Assembly: GCA_003415625.1 (NCBI GenBank) | Contig: PYIU01000010.1 | Span: forward strand, 1 to 64,000 | Reading direction: 5' to 3' | Length of the DNA: 64,000 nt | From: Aquanectria penicillioides | Taxonomy: Eukaryota; Ascomycota; Sordariomycetes; Hypocreales; Nectriaceae | Part shown: piece by piece, positions 10,740 to 24,659 of the stretch | How the letters are laid out: each line of letters starts with the position of its first letter | Position numbering within the stretch: position 1 is the first letter of the stretch | Notes under the pieces: generated by a model | Databases searched by the model: none | Seen by the model: only the letters and a program-made list of their open reading frames with translations | Told to the model about the DNA's origin: nothing | Position numbers and translations under genes: made by a program

Positions 10740-11510
10740 ACCTTAATTAAAGGTTTATTTCTTCTTTAAAGTAAAGGTTAAAGGGTTTTAAAGTTAAAGG
10801 GTTTTAGGATTAAAAGGCTTTAAGGTTTTAAAGTTAAAGGGTTTTAAAGTTAACTCTTTATCTTTCTTTAGTTTTTACTTTCTTTTTGCTTATAGCTTTA
10901 TCTTTATCTATAGCCCTACTTTAATAGAAATATAGGGTTAGGGTTAAAGTAATAAAGAGATAAAGAGATAGAAAGATAGAAAAATAAAAAGATAGAAAGA
11001 TAAAGAGATAAAGAGATAAAGAGATAAAAAGACAAAAAAATAAAAAGATAGAAAGATAGTTAAAAAGGTAAAAATAAATAATAAAGGCAAAACTAAAAAT
11101 AAAAGGCAATATATATATAGAAATAGGCAGTTTAAACACTAGTTAATTAACTGCTAAATAACTATAAAAATATAGGGTTCTAATACATTAAATAACTTAT
11201 TGCTTAATCTATTAATTAATAGCCTTAATCTTATTGGCATTTCTTTAGGTTAGTCTAGATTAATTAAAGTTGGTTTAGGTTAGTTAAGGTTAGTTTAGGT
11301 TAATTAGGGTTAGTTTAGATTAATTAAAGTTAATTTAAATTGGTTTAAGTTAGTTTAGATTAGTTTAAATTAATTAAAGTTAGTTTAGATTAATTAAGAT
11401 TAGTTAGGGTTAGTTAAATTAGGGTTTATTAAAGTTGATTTTATTTATATTAATTAGGATTAATAAAGGTTTAGCATTTAATTAATTTTATTAGCTAAGC
11501 TATACTTTAT
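10740..11510 (+). repeat. Subtelomeric repeat block, internal copy 2
   Basis: The segment repeats the order seen at 375-870: GGTTAAAGGGTTTTA units, a T-rich stretch, CCCTACTTTAATAG next to TAGGGTTAGGGTTA (10,932-10,946), a GATA/AAGAGATA tract, then a conserved stretch ending in TTAATAGCCTTAATCTTATT. It is in the same orientation as copy 1, about 10.4 kb inboard, and clearly diverged. It may be an older chromosome end displaced inward, or a segmental duplication of the subtelomere. Confidence 0.75.
11245..11430 (+). repeat. TTAGTTTAGGTTAATTAGGG-like minisatellite
   Basis: Tandem 10-12 bp units such as TTAGTTTAGG, TTAATTAAAG and TTAATTAGGG. They correspond in kind to the degenerate units at 900-1,450 in copy 1, but are more regular. 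They look like expanded telomere-like words after A/G drift. Confidence 0.75.
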
Positions 11511-11639
11511 ATAATTAGCTGCTATTAGCTTAATTAATAGTTAATGCAGTTTTAAAAGTGGGTTTTACTATATATATTAATCTTATTTCTTTAATTCTTT
11601 ATTAGCTTTATTATATATTTATTTATTAATAGTTAATAT

Positions 11640-11875
11640 AAATCTATAAATATATATTAAAGTTATATATATACCTTTCCCTTTAAATACTATTGCTTAA
11701 TCTATATATATTACCTTTATATTTATAGCTACTATATATAGATTTATTTCTATCTTTTTACTTTCTCTTTTTATATAGCTAGTAAGGTAGCTAATTAGTT
11801 TTTACTACTAAATAATCCAATTTAACTTAAGTATTTACTTACTATAATTCTTTTTAATTTTATTCTATTATAACT
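11640..11875 (+). repeat. Dispersed repeat shared with 28,315-28,550
   Basis: About 235 bp aligns with 28,315-28,550 in the same orientation. Shared landmarks are ATTACCTTTATATTTA, TATATAGC-AGTAA-GTAGCT and ATAATTCTTTTTAATTTTATT. Differences are mostly transitions. It may be an LTR or the edge of an element whose body I cannot delimit. Confidence 0.65.
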
Positions 11876-14800
11876 AAAACTCTATAAAGTTATTATTTAG
11901 CTTTTATTTATTAAAGGGTATAGAAGTAATAATTAATATTATTAATAAGTAAAGTATACTATTAACCCTTTATATATTGCTAATATATTAAATTGCCTTT
12001 ATTTTTATTATATAGTTATATAATAAGCTTAAATAGTTTTTTTACCTTTAGAGAGCTGCTTCTTCTTAAATAGATAGCTTAGTATATTTATATTTAAAAC
12101 TTATAAGCTTTTATATAATCCCTTTATATAGCTTATTAATTATATAATTAAATAGTATAATTTATATAAAGCTTTTTACTTAACTATATATAGGGTTGCT
12201 TGTTAATTTTATAAATAAAGTATAGAAGTTAAAGAGATTAAAGTATTTACTATATAGACTTAAAGATAAAAGAGTTAATATAATATTACTTTAGAATCTT
12301 TATGCATTTATATAACTTGCCTTAAACTTATTTAAACTTAATATAGTTAAGGTATAATTCTTATATACTATAGTATAGAAAGCACTATATAAAGATGTAT
12401 ATACTTTAGTGTTATCTAAAGGTCTTCTTCTTTATAATTTATAGTATAGGTGCTATATTGGTGGATAGGGACATTAGCTAAAATACACACCCTACCTAAA
12501 AGGGTATAGGGTAAGCTGGTTTAATTGAAGATTGAATAGCCTTCTTAAGTAGCTATAAATAACTTAAAAGAGTGTTAAAGCATTTAATTAAATGCTTTAA
12601 AGTGTTCCTTAAAGAAAAGAAAGAATAAAAATAGGGCAGAAAGTTATAAATAAAGTAATGTTATAAGGGGCTGTATTGGGACTTTAATAGAGTCTAAATG
12701 TAAGGAATTTAGAATTTTAAAAAATAAAAATTGGTTAAAGAAAACTGCCTATTTATTTTCTATATCTTTAAGGTCCCTTTTATCTTTTTGACCAACTTAA
12801 TAATAGATTGATTTATATTACCCTAGACCCTAACTTAATGCTTACTCTATATAAATCCTTAAAGTAAAAAGTCTTACTTAAAGGGTGCACTGCAATTAGG
12901 GGGTATGCTATACTTATAGGTATATAATAAAAAGGTATATACTGTAAATCTATTATTGCTTTTTAATGCTTTATAGAGATTAAATGCAATAGTAATGCTA
13001 TAGTTAGTTAGGCTAAAGCATAAAGGTTCTCTTCTCTTTTCTTTTAGCCCTTTTCTTTTTTTTTCTTTCTTTTTATACTTTTCTGCTTTCTTACCTTTTT
13101 AATTTCTTTATTTCCTCTCTATCTTTACCTTTTTACCCTATAGTACTTTAGCATTTAAAAACAAAACCTAATAAATGCAATAAAGTGGCTACTATATAAA
13201 TATACTATAATTGCTATTTTTATTGGTTTAGTTTGCTTTACTATAAATGTTTAATAAAGATACTATCTATTTACTTTAGTTTAGTTTACTTAAGCCTATA
13301 CTATTTAATAGCTAGCTTAATCTATAAGTTGCTGCTAGTAAGGTATAACTTAAGTATAGTTTATTAATATAATACTTTTTTTAATTACTTACTTTATATA
13401 GTATTTAGACTATATCTATTTTTAGGCCCTTAATAGGTATTAGGTAATAGTAACTTGCTATTAGGAGGTTACTACTTAAAGAAGCACTTGCCTTTTTAAT
13501 ATACTTTCTATATAACTGCCTTCTATAATGCTAATGCATTTATTCTATGCATTCTATAGAAGCGCTAGTTCCTTTTAAGCCATTAATAAAATGCTACCTT
13601 ATTATCTTAAGTATTCAGCCTAAACTTATTCTTAGCTAGCCTATAAACTCTTTAGCTTTTTAATCCCATTAATGCTATAGGCAGTACCTTATCTATATAT
13701 ATATACTTGCTCTTTCTTTTCTGTCCCTTTTTATTATTATTTTTATCCTTTACTACCTTTTGTGCATTTTTATATTAATTAAGTAAAAGCTTGTATTAAA
13801 AATAATATATTAGCTCCTTAAATGTAATTTTCTTTTGCATTTCTTTATACTTTATACCTATTACCTTTTTGTACTATTTGCTTGCCTTAGTATATTAGGG
13901 CTAGTTTAGTACCTTCCTAAGCTCCTAGCTTTTATAGTAGCGCTATATATAGTATATTGGGCATCTATTTGCTACTTTCTTTAGCTATTGCAGTAGTATT
14001 TAAATCCTTATGCCCTCTTTTTTATTAAATTGGCCTTAAACTGTCCCTTTTCTATTGCTACTACTATTGCTATTGCTATTACTATTATTATTTCTATTTT
14101 TGCTTTTATCTTTATTATTCTTACTATTATTATTATTTTTATTCTTTTTATAGCTGCTTATTAAATGCTTTAGGCAATAATTATAAAGCTTAGTGCCTTT
14201 AATATTATTGCACTATTTTATAGCTATACTATCTATAAATACTTTTAGTACTATTTATTAGCACTTTAGTGTAAATAGAAATGTATTTATCTATAATTAG
14301 TTTATTTTATTAATAAAGCTGCAGTATTAGCTAATTTGCTTAAGCTGGCTATTATATATAATAATTAAGTTTACTACCTCCTTTAGCCTTTATGCTTTTT
14401 GCCTTATTTATTAAATAAAGTTAACTAGCCTATAGGGCCGTTCTATATATATAATAGCTATAATCCCTTTAATATTAATGCTGGTATTAAGGCTAATTAT
14501 AGCTATAATCTATTAATTCTTGCATTTTTAACCCTTTGCTTAGGCTATTTATACTTACTATTGCTCTTCTTTATTTATACTGCTATAGTAAGCATTATAT
14601 TTAATCTCTTTAGCTATAGCCCTATATTAGCCTTTAGACTGGCAATAGATCTTCCCTTTTTAGTTCCTTAATATTTTGGCCTTAAGCTGCTGTATTACCT
14701 TAAGAGTATGCTCCTTTATAGCCTTAGGCTGCCTCTTTTTTATCTGCTTAACCTAATACTAATAATTCTTCTTTATTATTTAATTCTAGATAATATAAGT

Positions 14801-17139
14801 AGTAGGGCCTAATTGTGCTAGCATTTCTTTATAAAGCTATTCCTTTAGCACTAAAGGCAATATTGCTATTAATAGAATAAGCGGCTGCTTAAACTAATAT
14901 AAGCTTTATAGTTTATTTAGCCTCCTTTAATAGCTTATATCTATAATAGCTATATAATATTTATTAATAAAGATGTATTGCAGTAGCCTAATATAAAGCA
15001 AATTATTTATATATAATAAGAACTTATTGCTAAATATAATATTGGCACTAATAACTATTAGGCAGGCGGCCTGCTTTATGCCTTTATACCTAAAGCCATT
15101 TAATATTCTAAACTAAATGCAGTTAACCCCTATTGCTATTGCTTAAATTACTAAATCCTTTATAAGGGCTATAAATGGCATAATAATAATAGTGGTCCTT
15201 ATATAATATATAATAGCCAGCAGCTTAAACAATATACTCTTTCTAGCTGCTATTAGCAGTATGCTTATTGTTACCTTACTGCCCTTTTTAAATGCTAAAA
15301 TAAACTATATGCTTTCCTTTTGCTTTTCTAACCGCCACCTAGCCTCTAGCCTAAATAGCTTTACTAAAGCCTTTTTAACTTTTAATCCTTAGGCTGCTAT
15401 ATTCTATACTAACTGCCTATAGCTGTCTTTCTCCTTTTTGCATTATGTTTAATAGTAAAGCTTGGATCCTTTTGAAGATAGTGTATCTTTTTGCTTTTAA
15501 TTTAGCCTTTTTTATTTTGCTATCTCTGCCTTCTTTTCTCCTTTTTTCTTTTTCTCTTTCTCCTTCTCCTCCCCTCCCTGCTGCCTTACTGCATCTATTA
15601 GATTAAAGGCGCCTCCTTTTATTTAGTGTCTTTTGCCCTTAGCGCTTTGCCCTTTTAGAAATTAATGCTATAGCTTGCTAATCTTTTAGTATATTGCAAT
15701 TATTTATAGCTGTAGCTAATTTAAGTAGCCTACTTATATAGTATAGTGCTGGATAGTAATGCTAGTTCTATATATAGCTTGCAAGTTCTATATAATATTC
15801 TAGCTGCTGCTATAGTCTACTGGCTTCTCTATAATTAAATTAATCTTAATATTATATTTATTATAGTTATTATCCTTGCCTCCCTTTATTTAAGCCTTAA
15901 GCTGCTTCCCTATAAGGCCCTAAATCCACTGCCCTATATTAATAGCAATTAGCTAATACTGTACTATACTAATCTAGACCTTAACCCTAGTATATATAAT
16001 TTATGCAAGTATAGAGCTAAGCCAATTTATATGCCATACCTATAAGCTACTATTGCACTATATAAACTTACACTTTATAGCTTAAGTTTATAGTAAGTTA
16101 TACTTATAGTACAGTATTTACTTAATTGGTAATAGCTATATTATATATACTATTACTATTTGGCCGATTTAATTAAGGAGAAAGTATATAACTTTATGGC
16201 TATTATTTTAAATTGCCTTTATTTTATTGCAGTCTATAATAATTATAACTTACCCTTATAGTATAAAGACATTTTATATTAGCTGCTATAAATTGCTATA
16301 CTATAGTATTATTATCTTTGGCCCCTATTTTGGCTGGCTGCCCTATATATGCACTAAAGCAATAAGTGCCTTTTAGAATTGCTATAGCCACTAGAGCTAA
16401 ATTTAAACAGCCTTCTTCTTTTACTATACCTGCATTAGGTTCTATATTAACTTCTCTATTAGCTTTATAACCTTTTTAGGCCTAGCTTTAAGCCAATCAT
16501 TCTTTAGGTTTATAGTAAATAACTGGCTAGCCCTTAATTGAATTGTTTTATTGGCAATCTAGCCTATATTTAGCTTGCTATTTATACTTAGCTATTTTTT
16601 AGCTATTATTTAGTTAAGGAGCTTTTTAGTATTATTTATTAAGCTATAGAGTATATTTCTAAAGGCTTATATAGCAATGCCCTTACTATAGTGAAAAAGC
16701 TCCTTACTATCTTTTAACTATTAAATTATTAGCTGCCTTTCTATCTTTTTCTACTAGCCCTTTTTATATACTATTTAATTAATAATATTGCTAATAGTAA
16801 TAGTAGTTTTAATATATATTTATTTTATATAGTTCTTTTAAAATGCAAGTATAGCCTTAATAAAGACCTTATTTATATTTTGTAGTTAATTTTTAAATGC
16901 AGCCTTAAGAAAGAATAGTTAGGCCTACTATAAGATAGCAGCAAGTATACTAATATATAAATATAGCTCTATAAAGTTAAGTGGCCATTATTAGATGCCT
17001 AATGCTATATAAAAATAGAGCAGTAAGCTAGTGTATATTTTACTGCCTAGCTGCTATTTAATAGAGGCTATAATAAATAGGAATATAGCCCTATTAAGTG
17101 CGGTATTTTATAAGTTAGTAATAGTATTAATTGTAATGC
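11876..17139. other. AT-rich, RIP-like gene-free DNA
   Basis: No supported gene. Stops are dense in all frames. A pyrimidine-rich patch lies at 13,025-13,130, and TTA/TTG-rich triplet runs at 14,050-14,150. GCC, GCT and AGC words survive while ACA, TCA and CCA are scarce. I could not match any of it to a named transposon family by eye. Confidence 0.55.
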
Positions 17140-17325
17140 CCTTTTCCTTTTTCTTTTTTTTTCCTTACTATTCTCTTTCTTTTCTTTTTTTGCCCTCTTT
17201 TTCTTACTACTATTTTCTTCTTTATTTTTATCCTTATCCTTATTCTTATTCTTATCTTTATCTTTATTCTTATCCTTATCCTTATTTTTATTTTTATTCT
17301 TATTTTTATTTTTATCTTTAGTAAA
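17140..17325 (+). repeat. Pyrimidine tract with TTATCC/TTATTC hexamers
   Basis: The first part is a C/T homopurine-homopyrimidine run. From about 17,221 it becomes a period-6 array of TTATCC, TTATTC, TTATCT and TTATTT. It is the source of a spurious 96-residue frame rich in Phe, Tyr and Leu. The array is a simple repeat, possibly drifted from a hexameric unit. Confidence 0.8.
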
Positions 17326-18539
17326 TTGATTGCATTTAGTACTAGTACTATTACTATAGTACTAGCTATAGTAATAACTGCTGCTAAAGCTGCTATTATA
17401 ACTGCTTTAGAACTTAATATCCCTATTGCTAAGCTTATATATTATATTTATTAATAGGCTTTATTGCTTATTGATAAATGCAATTACTAATTGATTTAGT
17501 GCCTATTTTTGCTTAAGCCAATAGGTGTATTAGTAGAAGCTAAAATAGTAATGCCTAATAGAGCAATATTAAATTATAGACTTTTCTTTAGCTTTCTTTT
17601 TAAATGGCATTTTATTTAAATTTATACTAAAGATGCTTATTAGCCACTATTTAGTTTATTTTAGTACTATATTCAGCTGCTAGCTATAGCATTCTATCTT
17701 ATGGTTAAAGCTTTACTTTAGCTATAGTAGTAGCCTCTCTTTTTGACTTACTTTATTAAGGCCATTTTTAGCACTATTAGCTCTTATTATTACTAATTGC
17801 TGTTATTATTACTATTTAACTTCTTTAGCCTTTATCTATTATGCCACTTTAAATATCCTAATTTTATTATAGCTTTTAAAGTAGTGCATTTATTTTAGGT
17901 CCTTAATCTATATATTATTGTAATTAATGCCCTTTTTAAGATCTTTATTTTAAAGCTAAGCTTTATTCTCTTTATTGAACTTAGCTTTATAGGCAGTAAT
18001 TATTTTATTTAAAGTGCTTAATCTTCTATTTGCTTTTATTGCCTTTACTTTATTATAATAATAATGCTAGCCTTAGCTGCTATTAGCTTTCTTAATAATA
18101 ATAATTTAATAGTAAGTATATTAGCTTATTATTTAAGTCTATACTAGTATATTAACCTATCTATACCCTTTATAATCCTCTTTATACTCTATTATCTCTT
18201 TTTAGTGCTGCTTTATTATATTTTTAATAATAGTAAGAAACCAGTACATTAAATAACTATAGGCCTTATATATTTTAAGCAGTTAAATAGGCTTACTTTT
18301 ATTGGCTAGGATTGCTACTTGCAATCGGTTGCCTAACTTTATATCTTTATAATAATCTTAAATAGCCTATAGCATTAAGCCCTTTAGCTAATACTTATAT
18401 TAAAAATATTACTTAATAGTAATGCCTAATTAAATAGCTGCTTTATATAGTAGGTAGATAAGCATTTAATGCTTTTCCTTAAGCTAAATATAATCTTTTA
18501 TATAGCTCTTTATATTTCCCTATCCTTAATAGCAATTGT
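17326..18539. other. AT-rich gene-free spacer
   Basis: RIP-like composition with no open frame of note and no recognisable repeat apart from short TTA/TTG triplet runs. Nothing further can be supported here. Confidence 0.5.
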
Positions 18540-18716
18540 ATTTATATTAGTAAAGGAGGAAAAAGAGGAAGGTTATAGGTAAAAAGATAAAGAGGTAAAG
18601 GTAAAGATAAAAGTAAAAAGGTAGAGATAAAGATAGAAATAGGGATTAAGGATAAAGAAAGGAAGGAAAGAAAGAAAAGAAAAAAGGAAAAAGAAAGAAA
18701 AAAAAAAAAAAAAAGA
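18540..18716 (+). repeat. Purine-rich tract ending in an A18 run
   Basis: An AAAGATAAAGAGGTAAAGG-like purine tract that becomes GAAAGAAAG and ends in about 18 consecutive A (18,697-18,714). It has opposite strand polarity to the pyrimidine tract at 17,140-17,325. A terminal poly-A run could mark the 3' end of a non-LTR retroelement on the plus strand, but no reverse transcriptase remnant was identified next to it. Confidence 0.6.
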
Positions 18717-21249
18717 ATAGCCCCCTTTATTATAGATACCTATTATTGCTATATATTATTATATATTATAGTAATAGTTAATATTAAATAGAATAGGCAG
18801 TTAGCCCTTACTTAAGGGTTAAGAAAAAAGAAAAGAAAGAAAGAATTCTATAGAAATGCATAAGCTAAAGTTATAGCATTTTGCTTAAAGTTTAAGCTAA
18901 GAATTTTACTAGAATTCCTTTAGGATAGCGCCTAAATTAAAGGTTAAAAAAGGCTTTTTAATAGGCTCTTTAATAGGCTTTTTTATAGTTTCTTTATACT
19001 TCTTTTACTACTACTTTATTGCTTTAATAAAATAAATTAATAGTTAGTAAATTAAGAATATTATTATAAATTATAAACCTAGCGCTATACTGCACTATTA
19101 GGCCTATTTTACTTAAGTTATTTTTATATTAAAAAGCTATTGCCTTACTATCCTTACCTTAAGTCTTTTGCTAATTTAGCTTAATCTACTAATAATACTA
19201 AACCTAGCGGTAAGTAAGGCATAAAGGTCCTATATCCTTATAGCTGCATTATAGGCTATTAGAGATCCTGCCCTATAATATTAGCTTGCTTAACTTTTAA
19301 TATTATTATACTTACCCCTATTTGCTAACCTAACCTTAAGCTAGCTTTTAGCTTATATTAATTTACCTTCCCTTAATTTAAGCGAGATACTATTGTACCT
19401 TAAATTCATTCTATATTAAAAATATTATTTAGGTTAAAGTCTATATTTATTGCTACTATTATTCTACTAAAATAAAGCTTTAATGTAGGGCGCTAAGAGC
19501 TAGGCTAATTAATAGCTATATTTTATTTTAATAAACCTTAAATAAATATAAGATTAATAGGTATATTGCTTTATAATGCTAAAGGTTTTATTAAACGGTT
19601 CCCTTTTTAGCTAATACTATAGGTAAGATACTAATTAATAATAGATATAAATAGCTATATAAATTGCTGCCTTTAATTTAGTTAAGTTTAGCTATACATT
19701 TAGCTATAAACCTTTTAGTTTAATAAGTTGCTTAAGAGCTAAATAATATAGTATAGGCCTATAAAGTAATAGTAATATTTAGCTAAAGTAAATAGTATAA
19801 TATAAGGGCCCCTAAAGCTAATAAAGCCAATATTATAGTTATGCAGTTTCTATTTATTAGACCTTAATGCCAGTAGGTATTATACTAAAGAGATTAAGTC
19901 TATACCTATAATAGTATTAGTTGGATAAGAAATAATATTAGATTTTATTTCCTTTTGAAATCTTAAGCTCTTTATATTAAGTTTATTAAGGATTATAACC
20001 TAAAAGGTAATATAAATATATATTAACTTAGCCTTTATAGCATTAGTATGGCCTAGCCTCTATAGCTATAGAGTTCAATTAGTATATAGTAACTAAAAGC
20101 TAGGCTAGTTGGCTAGTGCCTTTTGCTTATTGATGTGGATTTGGGTTGGGGATTAAAGGCTGTAGAGAGTATTATATAATAGGCCAATTAAATTATATAA
20201 GTTCTAAAATAGCAGTATGCCGGAAAGATAGCTATATTCCCACTCTTTAGACTAAAGGCAGATAGGCAGTGTAAATACCTAAAAGTCAAAAAGCATACTG
20301 GCACTTATTAAAGCTATATGCTAAGTAATAGCAGCTTAATAAAGTTAGGCCCTTTAGCTAGCTGCTAGAGTATTATAAATAATTAAATAGCCTTTAATTT
20401 AATTTTAAATCATTAAAACCTAATAGTATTTAGTAAAGTTAATAAAGCCAGTAAAGAAGCAATAGTTCTATATATGCACTTTCTATTATCCTGCTAACTT
20501 AAACCCTATGCTTAGATTGTATAAAATCAGCTCTATTTTAGGCAGAAAGCGGCTGTTTTAATTGGGCTACTTTAAACTAGCTGTATTTTTATAAACTTAA
20601 GTGTAGTAAGCAATAATAAGGGGTTAGATCTAAACTAAAACCTAGCTCTTAAGCCTATAAAATAGTATAATAAGTAAGGGCATTAAGCTAATGCTACTAG
20701 CCTACTTCTCTTAAATCTTTTAGGTAAGGCGCTTTAAGAATAAGTCCTAAAGGTTGGTGCAATATTTGCCTTAAGTGTAACTATTAATTTTAACTCTATT
20801 AGTAAAGGGCTTATATAAAGCTATAGGAGAATTCTCTATTTTATGCTTAATTATATTCTCTATATTATTAATTTATAGGTAGGGTTCTATATTACCCTTA
20901 ATGCTATGCCAATCTATATGCTGCTGCTACTATTAAGGCTAATTGATAAAGACCTTAAATACTAGCTTTTCCTTTTTAGTTATTTTATTAAAGTAAATAA
21001 AATGGCTATTGCTTTCTTTTTAATTAATAAAGGCTTAAAGTAAAAATAAAGATTATAAGATATTAATAAAAAGGTAAGAATTGTTTTAATAAAAAGCTAA
21101 AGTTAAGTTAAGTAAAGTCTAAAATATTATATTTAAGGTTTTAAAGCTAATTTAATTTAAAGGTATATTAGAATTAATAGAAAATAAAGCATAAATAAGG
21201 TAATTGCAAAATAAAATATAGTAATAGCATAAAGCTAAGCATTAAATAA

Positions 21250-21680
21250 CTTAAGGTAAAATAAAGATAAGAATAAAGAGATTAGCTTAAAATAGAGCTA
21301 AGCTATTAGATAATTTAAGATAAAATAGAAGTAAGAATAAATGAATTAAATAAGTAAGACTAAAGACTTAAAATAAAATAAAGGTAAGAATAAATAAATT
21401 AAATAAGTAGGACTAAGGACTTAAGATAGAATAGCACTTAAAATAAATAAGTTAGATAAGTAGGATTAAGGACTTAAGATAGAATAAAGGTAAGAATAAA
21501 TAAATTAAATAAGTAGGACTAAAGACTTAAAATAGAATAGCACTTAAAATAAAATAGCACTTAAGATAGAATAGCACTTAAGATAGAACAGCACTTAAAA
21601 TAGAATAGCACTTAGGATAGAACAGCACTTAAGATAGAATAGCACTTAAGATAGAATAGCGCTTAAAATAGAAATAAATT
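21250..21680 (+). repeat. 17-bp minisatellite inside copy A (GCACTTAAGATAGAATA)
   Basis: GCACTT recurs at 21,557, 21,574, 21,591, 21,608, 21,625 and 21,642, with GCGCTT at 21,659, giving an exact 17-bp period. Upstream (21,340-21,540) the same words occur in longer units with AAGTAGGACTAAGGACTTAA. A 17-bp period is not a multiple of three, so it is not a coding repeat. Copy B carries a different, 55-bp repeat at the equivalent place. Confidence 0.9.
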
Positions 21681-24659
21681 AAAAGAGCAAGATAAAGGAC
21701 TTAAAATAGAATAGTGCCTAAAACAAAAGAAAGCAAAGCAATTAAAATAAAAAAGAAGAAAAGAATGCAACTCTAAAACTTACTAAAGAATTTAAATACT
21801 TAAACTTAAGGCAATTTTAAGTAGCAGCCAGTAAGTATAAATTAAAATATTACTAAAATAACTATCTTAATTATTTAGCTATAGTTATAGTTATAGGCAA
21901 TAAAGTAATAAAGTTATTGCTAATAGATTTTAATATAAATTAAGCGATTAGTATAAAACTAAAGTAAAAAGGCAAGTTTTAAAACTTAAAGATAATATTA
22001 TTAGAATAGTGGATTATTGGCTTTTAAGGTAATTAAGCAAATTTAGTGTTTATTAGTAATTTTTAAGCAATTAAAGTATATTAAACTAAAACTTATTGTA
22101 TAGTAATAGCTAGAGAAATAAAGCAATTGTAAAGTGCAACCTAAATTAAGAGTAAGAATATTAAAATTAAGTATTGTTAGTATTAAATAGTAAAATAAAA
22201 AGGCTTATATTTATTAAATTGAACTATACCTAAAAGGAAAGTTAAGGGGGATAAAAAGGATAAAGTTTAAAGTAGCTAAACTTAAATAGCTATTTAGCTA
22301 AATTAGGACTGCTATTAATAAGCAAGAAACAATTAATTAGGTATATAGCAAGAAGATTTACCTATAGTATAATAGTTAGCATTAGTTTTAAGCAAAAGAG
22401 AATAGTAAAATTAGTATAATTAAAGGCACCTAAAGGAATAGAAAGAAAGGCCTTATATTAGCGTAATATTGGCTTAAGCTAAATAGAAAGAGAGTAATAC
22501 TACTATTGCTATTATTATATTGGCAATAATAGGATTTAAAATAAAAAGTTAAAGATAAAAATAAAATGCAGTAAAAGCACTATAAAAGATAAAAGATAGA
22601 ATTTATAATAATACTAGCAGTAATAGATCTTTAAATAAAGTTAAGCTTAAATGTAAAGAGAGAAATAATATAAAAAAGGTAAAGGGATTAAGGCAAAAGG
22701 TAGCAGTAGGTAAAGAAATAAAAGGAACTTGCCTTAGCATTAATTTAATGCTTGCTGTACCTTTTTTCTACCTTAAAAATATATAACTAAAAATTGTTTT
22801 AAATGCATTTCTTTATATTTAGGATTCTTCTAACTGTTTAGCAGCTATATTAGGCTAGGCGGCTTATTACTAATAGATTAAAAAGCTTATTATTAACTTA
22901 ATGCTATATCTATATATATAATAATTGCTTAATGCATTAGGAAATAAATAGTAAATATAGCAATAATAGCAATATTACTAAAATGCCTTTTAGTAAAGGC
23001 TAAATAAAAGCTATATTTATTCCTAAAGCCTTTTATTCTTTTTCTATACTCTTTACCTATCTATTTCTTTATTATCTCCTTAAGGTTTACTGTATTTTAT
23101 TTTATATTTTCTAGCCTTTTGTTTAGCTTATAATTATCTTAATTAACTTTATTTTATAAATTAGCTATATACTATTGCTAAAAGACCTCCTTTATATATT
23201 TATATCTCTTTTATTTTGCTGGAATTATATTTTACTAATTGCCTTTATATAAAATTTAGGAATAGACTGCTATTTCCTTCCCTTTGCCTAATAGCTAATT
23301 CTTTATTATTATTTGCTTGGCTACTTTAAGCTTGCCTCTTGATTATAGCTATTTCTATTAATCCTAAGCGTTGTATAAGGGCTAATCCTGCTTGCTGCTA
23401 ATAGCTGTCTCTTTTAATCCTAAATATTATATAAGCTTTAACCTCCCCTATTGCTAATAGTTGTCTCTCTTGATCCTAAATGTTATATAAAGTAGGCTTA
23501 AGTAAGCTTCTTTTTTAATTCTTTAGCTAAAATTAAGTAAAGTAATTATCCTTACCTCTTTTTTAAATATATTCTAATAGAATTAGGCAGTCTAGCATTA
23601 TAGCCCAGCCAATTAAAGCTAATATCTATAAACTTCTTTAAAATCTATTGCTTTAGTAGGCATAAAGGCCTATTACTTAATATAATATTCTTATTAAGGT
23701 TAATTGCACTATTAAAGAGAAATAAGACTTTAGCAATATTTTGCTTAGCCTTTATACTTTTGCCTAAAATAACCTCTTTAGCTATAAGGATTGCTTTAAA
23801 GACTTTGCTAAATATTTTAATATTTAGATTTATAGCAGTATAGCTTTAAATTATATAGGCTTGCCTCTTTATATAGAGGTGTCCTTAAAGCCTAAAATGC
23901 TTCTATTAAATAGAGCAGTTAAGTTCTAGCTTAAAAAAGAAAGATTAAATAAAGTATAGATAAAATGCATTAAGCCATACATTTAGTTAATATATAGCTG
24001 CCTTTATTTTATATATATATTAGTGCATATAGTATATCTTAAGGGTAATTTTATTAACCTTTTTATTGTTTAATGCTAATATATAGTAGCACTCTTTATA
24101 GCTATATATAGCTATATTAATCTAATTATATACTTTTACTGTATTAGCAAGTTTATATTAACTGTTACTACTATTAAGGTATATATACTAAAGCCATTTT
24201 ACCATTGCATCTTTCTATTTAGTATTACATTTAGGTTTTATGCAAACTGCCTATAGGATTGTTTTAATAAATGCTCTTAAACCTTCCTTAAGGCAGTAAA
24301 CTCTATTACTATTAAGTATATACTAGCTATTGCTAAGCCCCTTAATTAGCAGTCTTACCCTTATATAATAAATAATATTTAAAATATTATTAAGAAATAG
24401 CAGCTAAAAAGAAAGTCTTAAATTAAAGGATATAATAGTATATATATTACTTACTTTACTATATACTTAAGTGCATTTATTACTTGCTTTATTTTATAAT
24501 AGCTAAATTCTATTTTATTGCATTATAATTATTATATAATAAGTATATTTAGTAGCTCTTTAATAGAATAGGATTGAGAATAATAGCTAGTCCTTAGCAT
24601 TCTTTCTAACAATAAGTATAGCAACTCCTAAACTCCCCTAGCAATAGTATCTATAAGGT

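Noticed and set aside
17031..17321. 96-codon frame rich in Phe, Tyr and Leu
   Set aside because: The second half is a pyrimidine simple repeat with period 6; composition explains the open frame.
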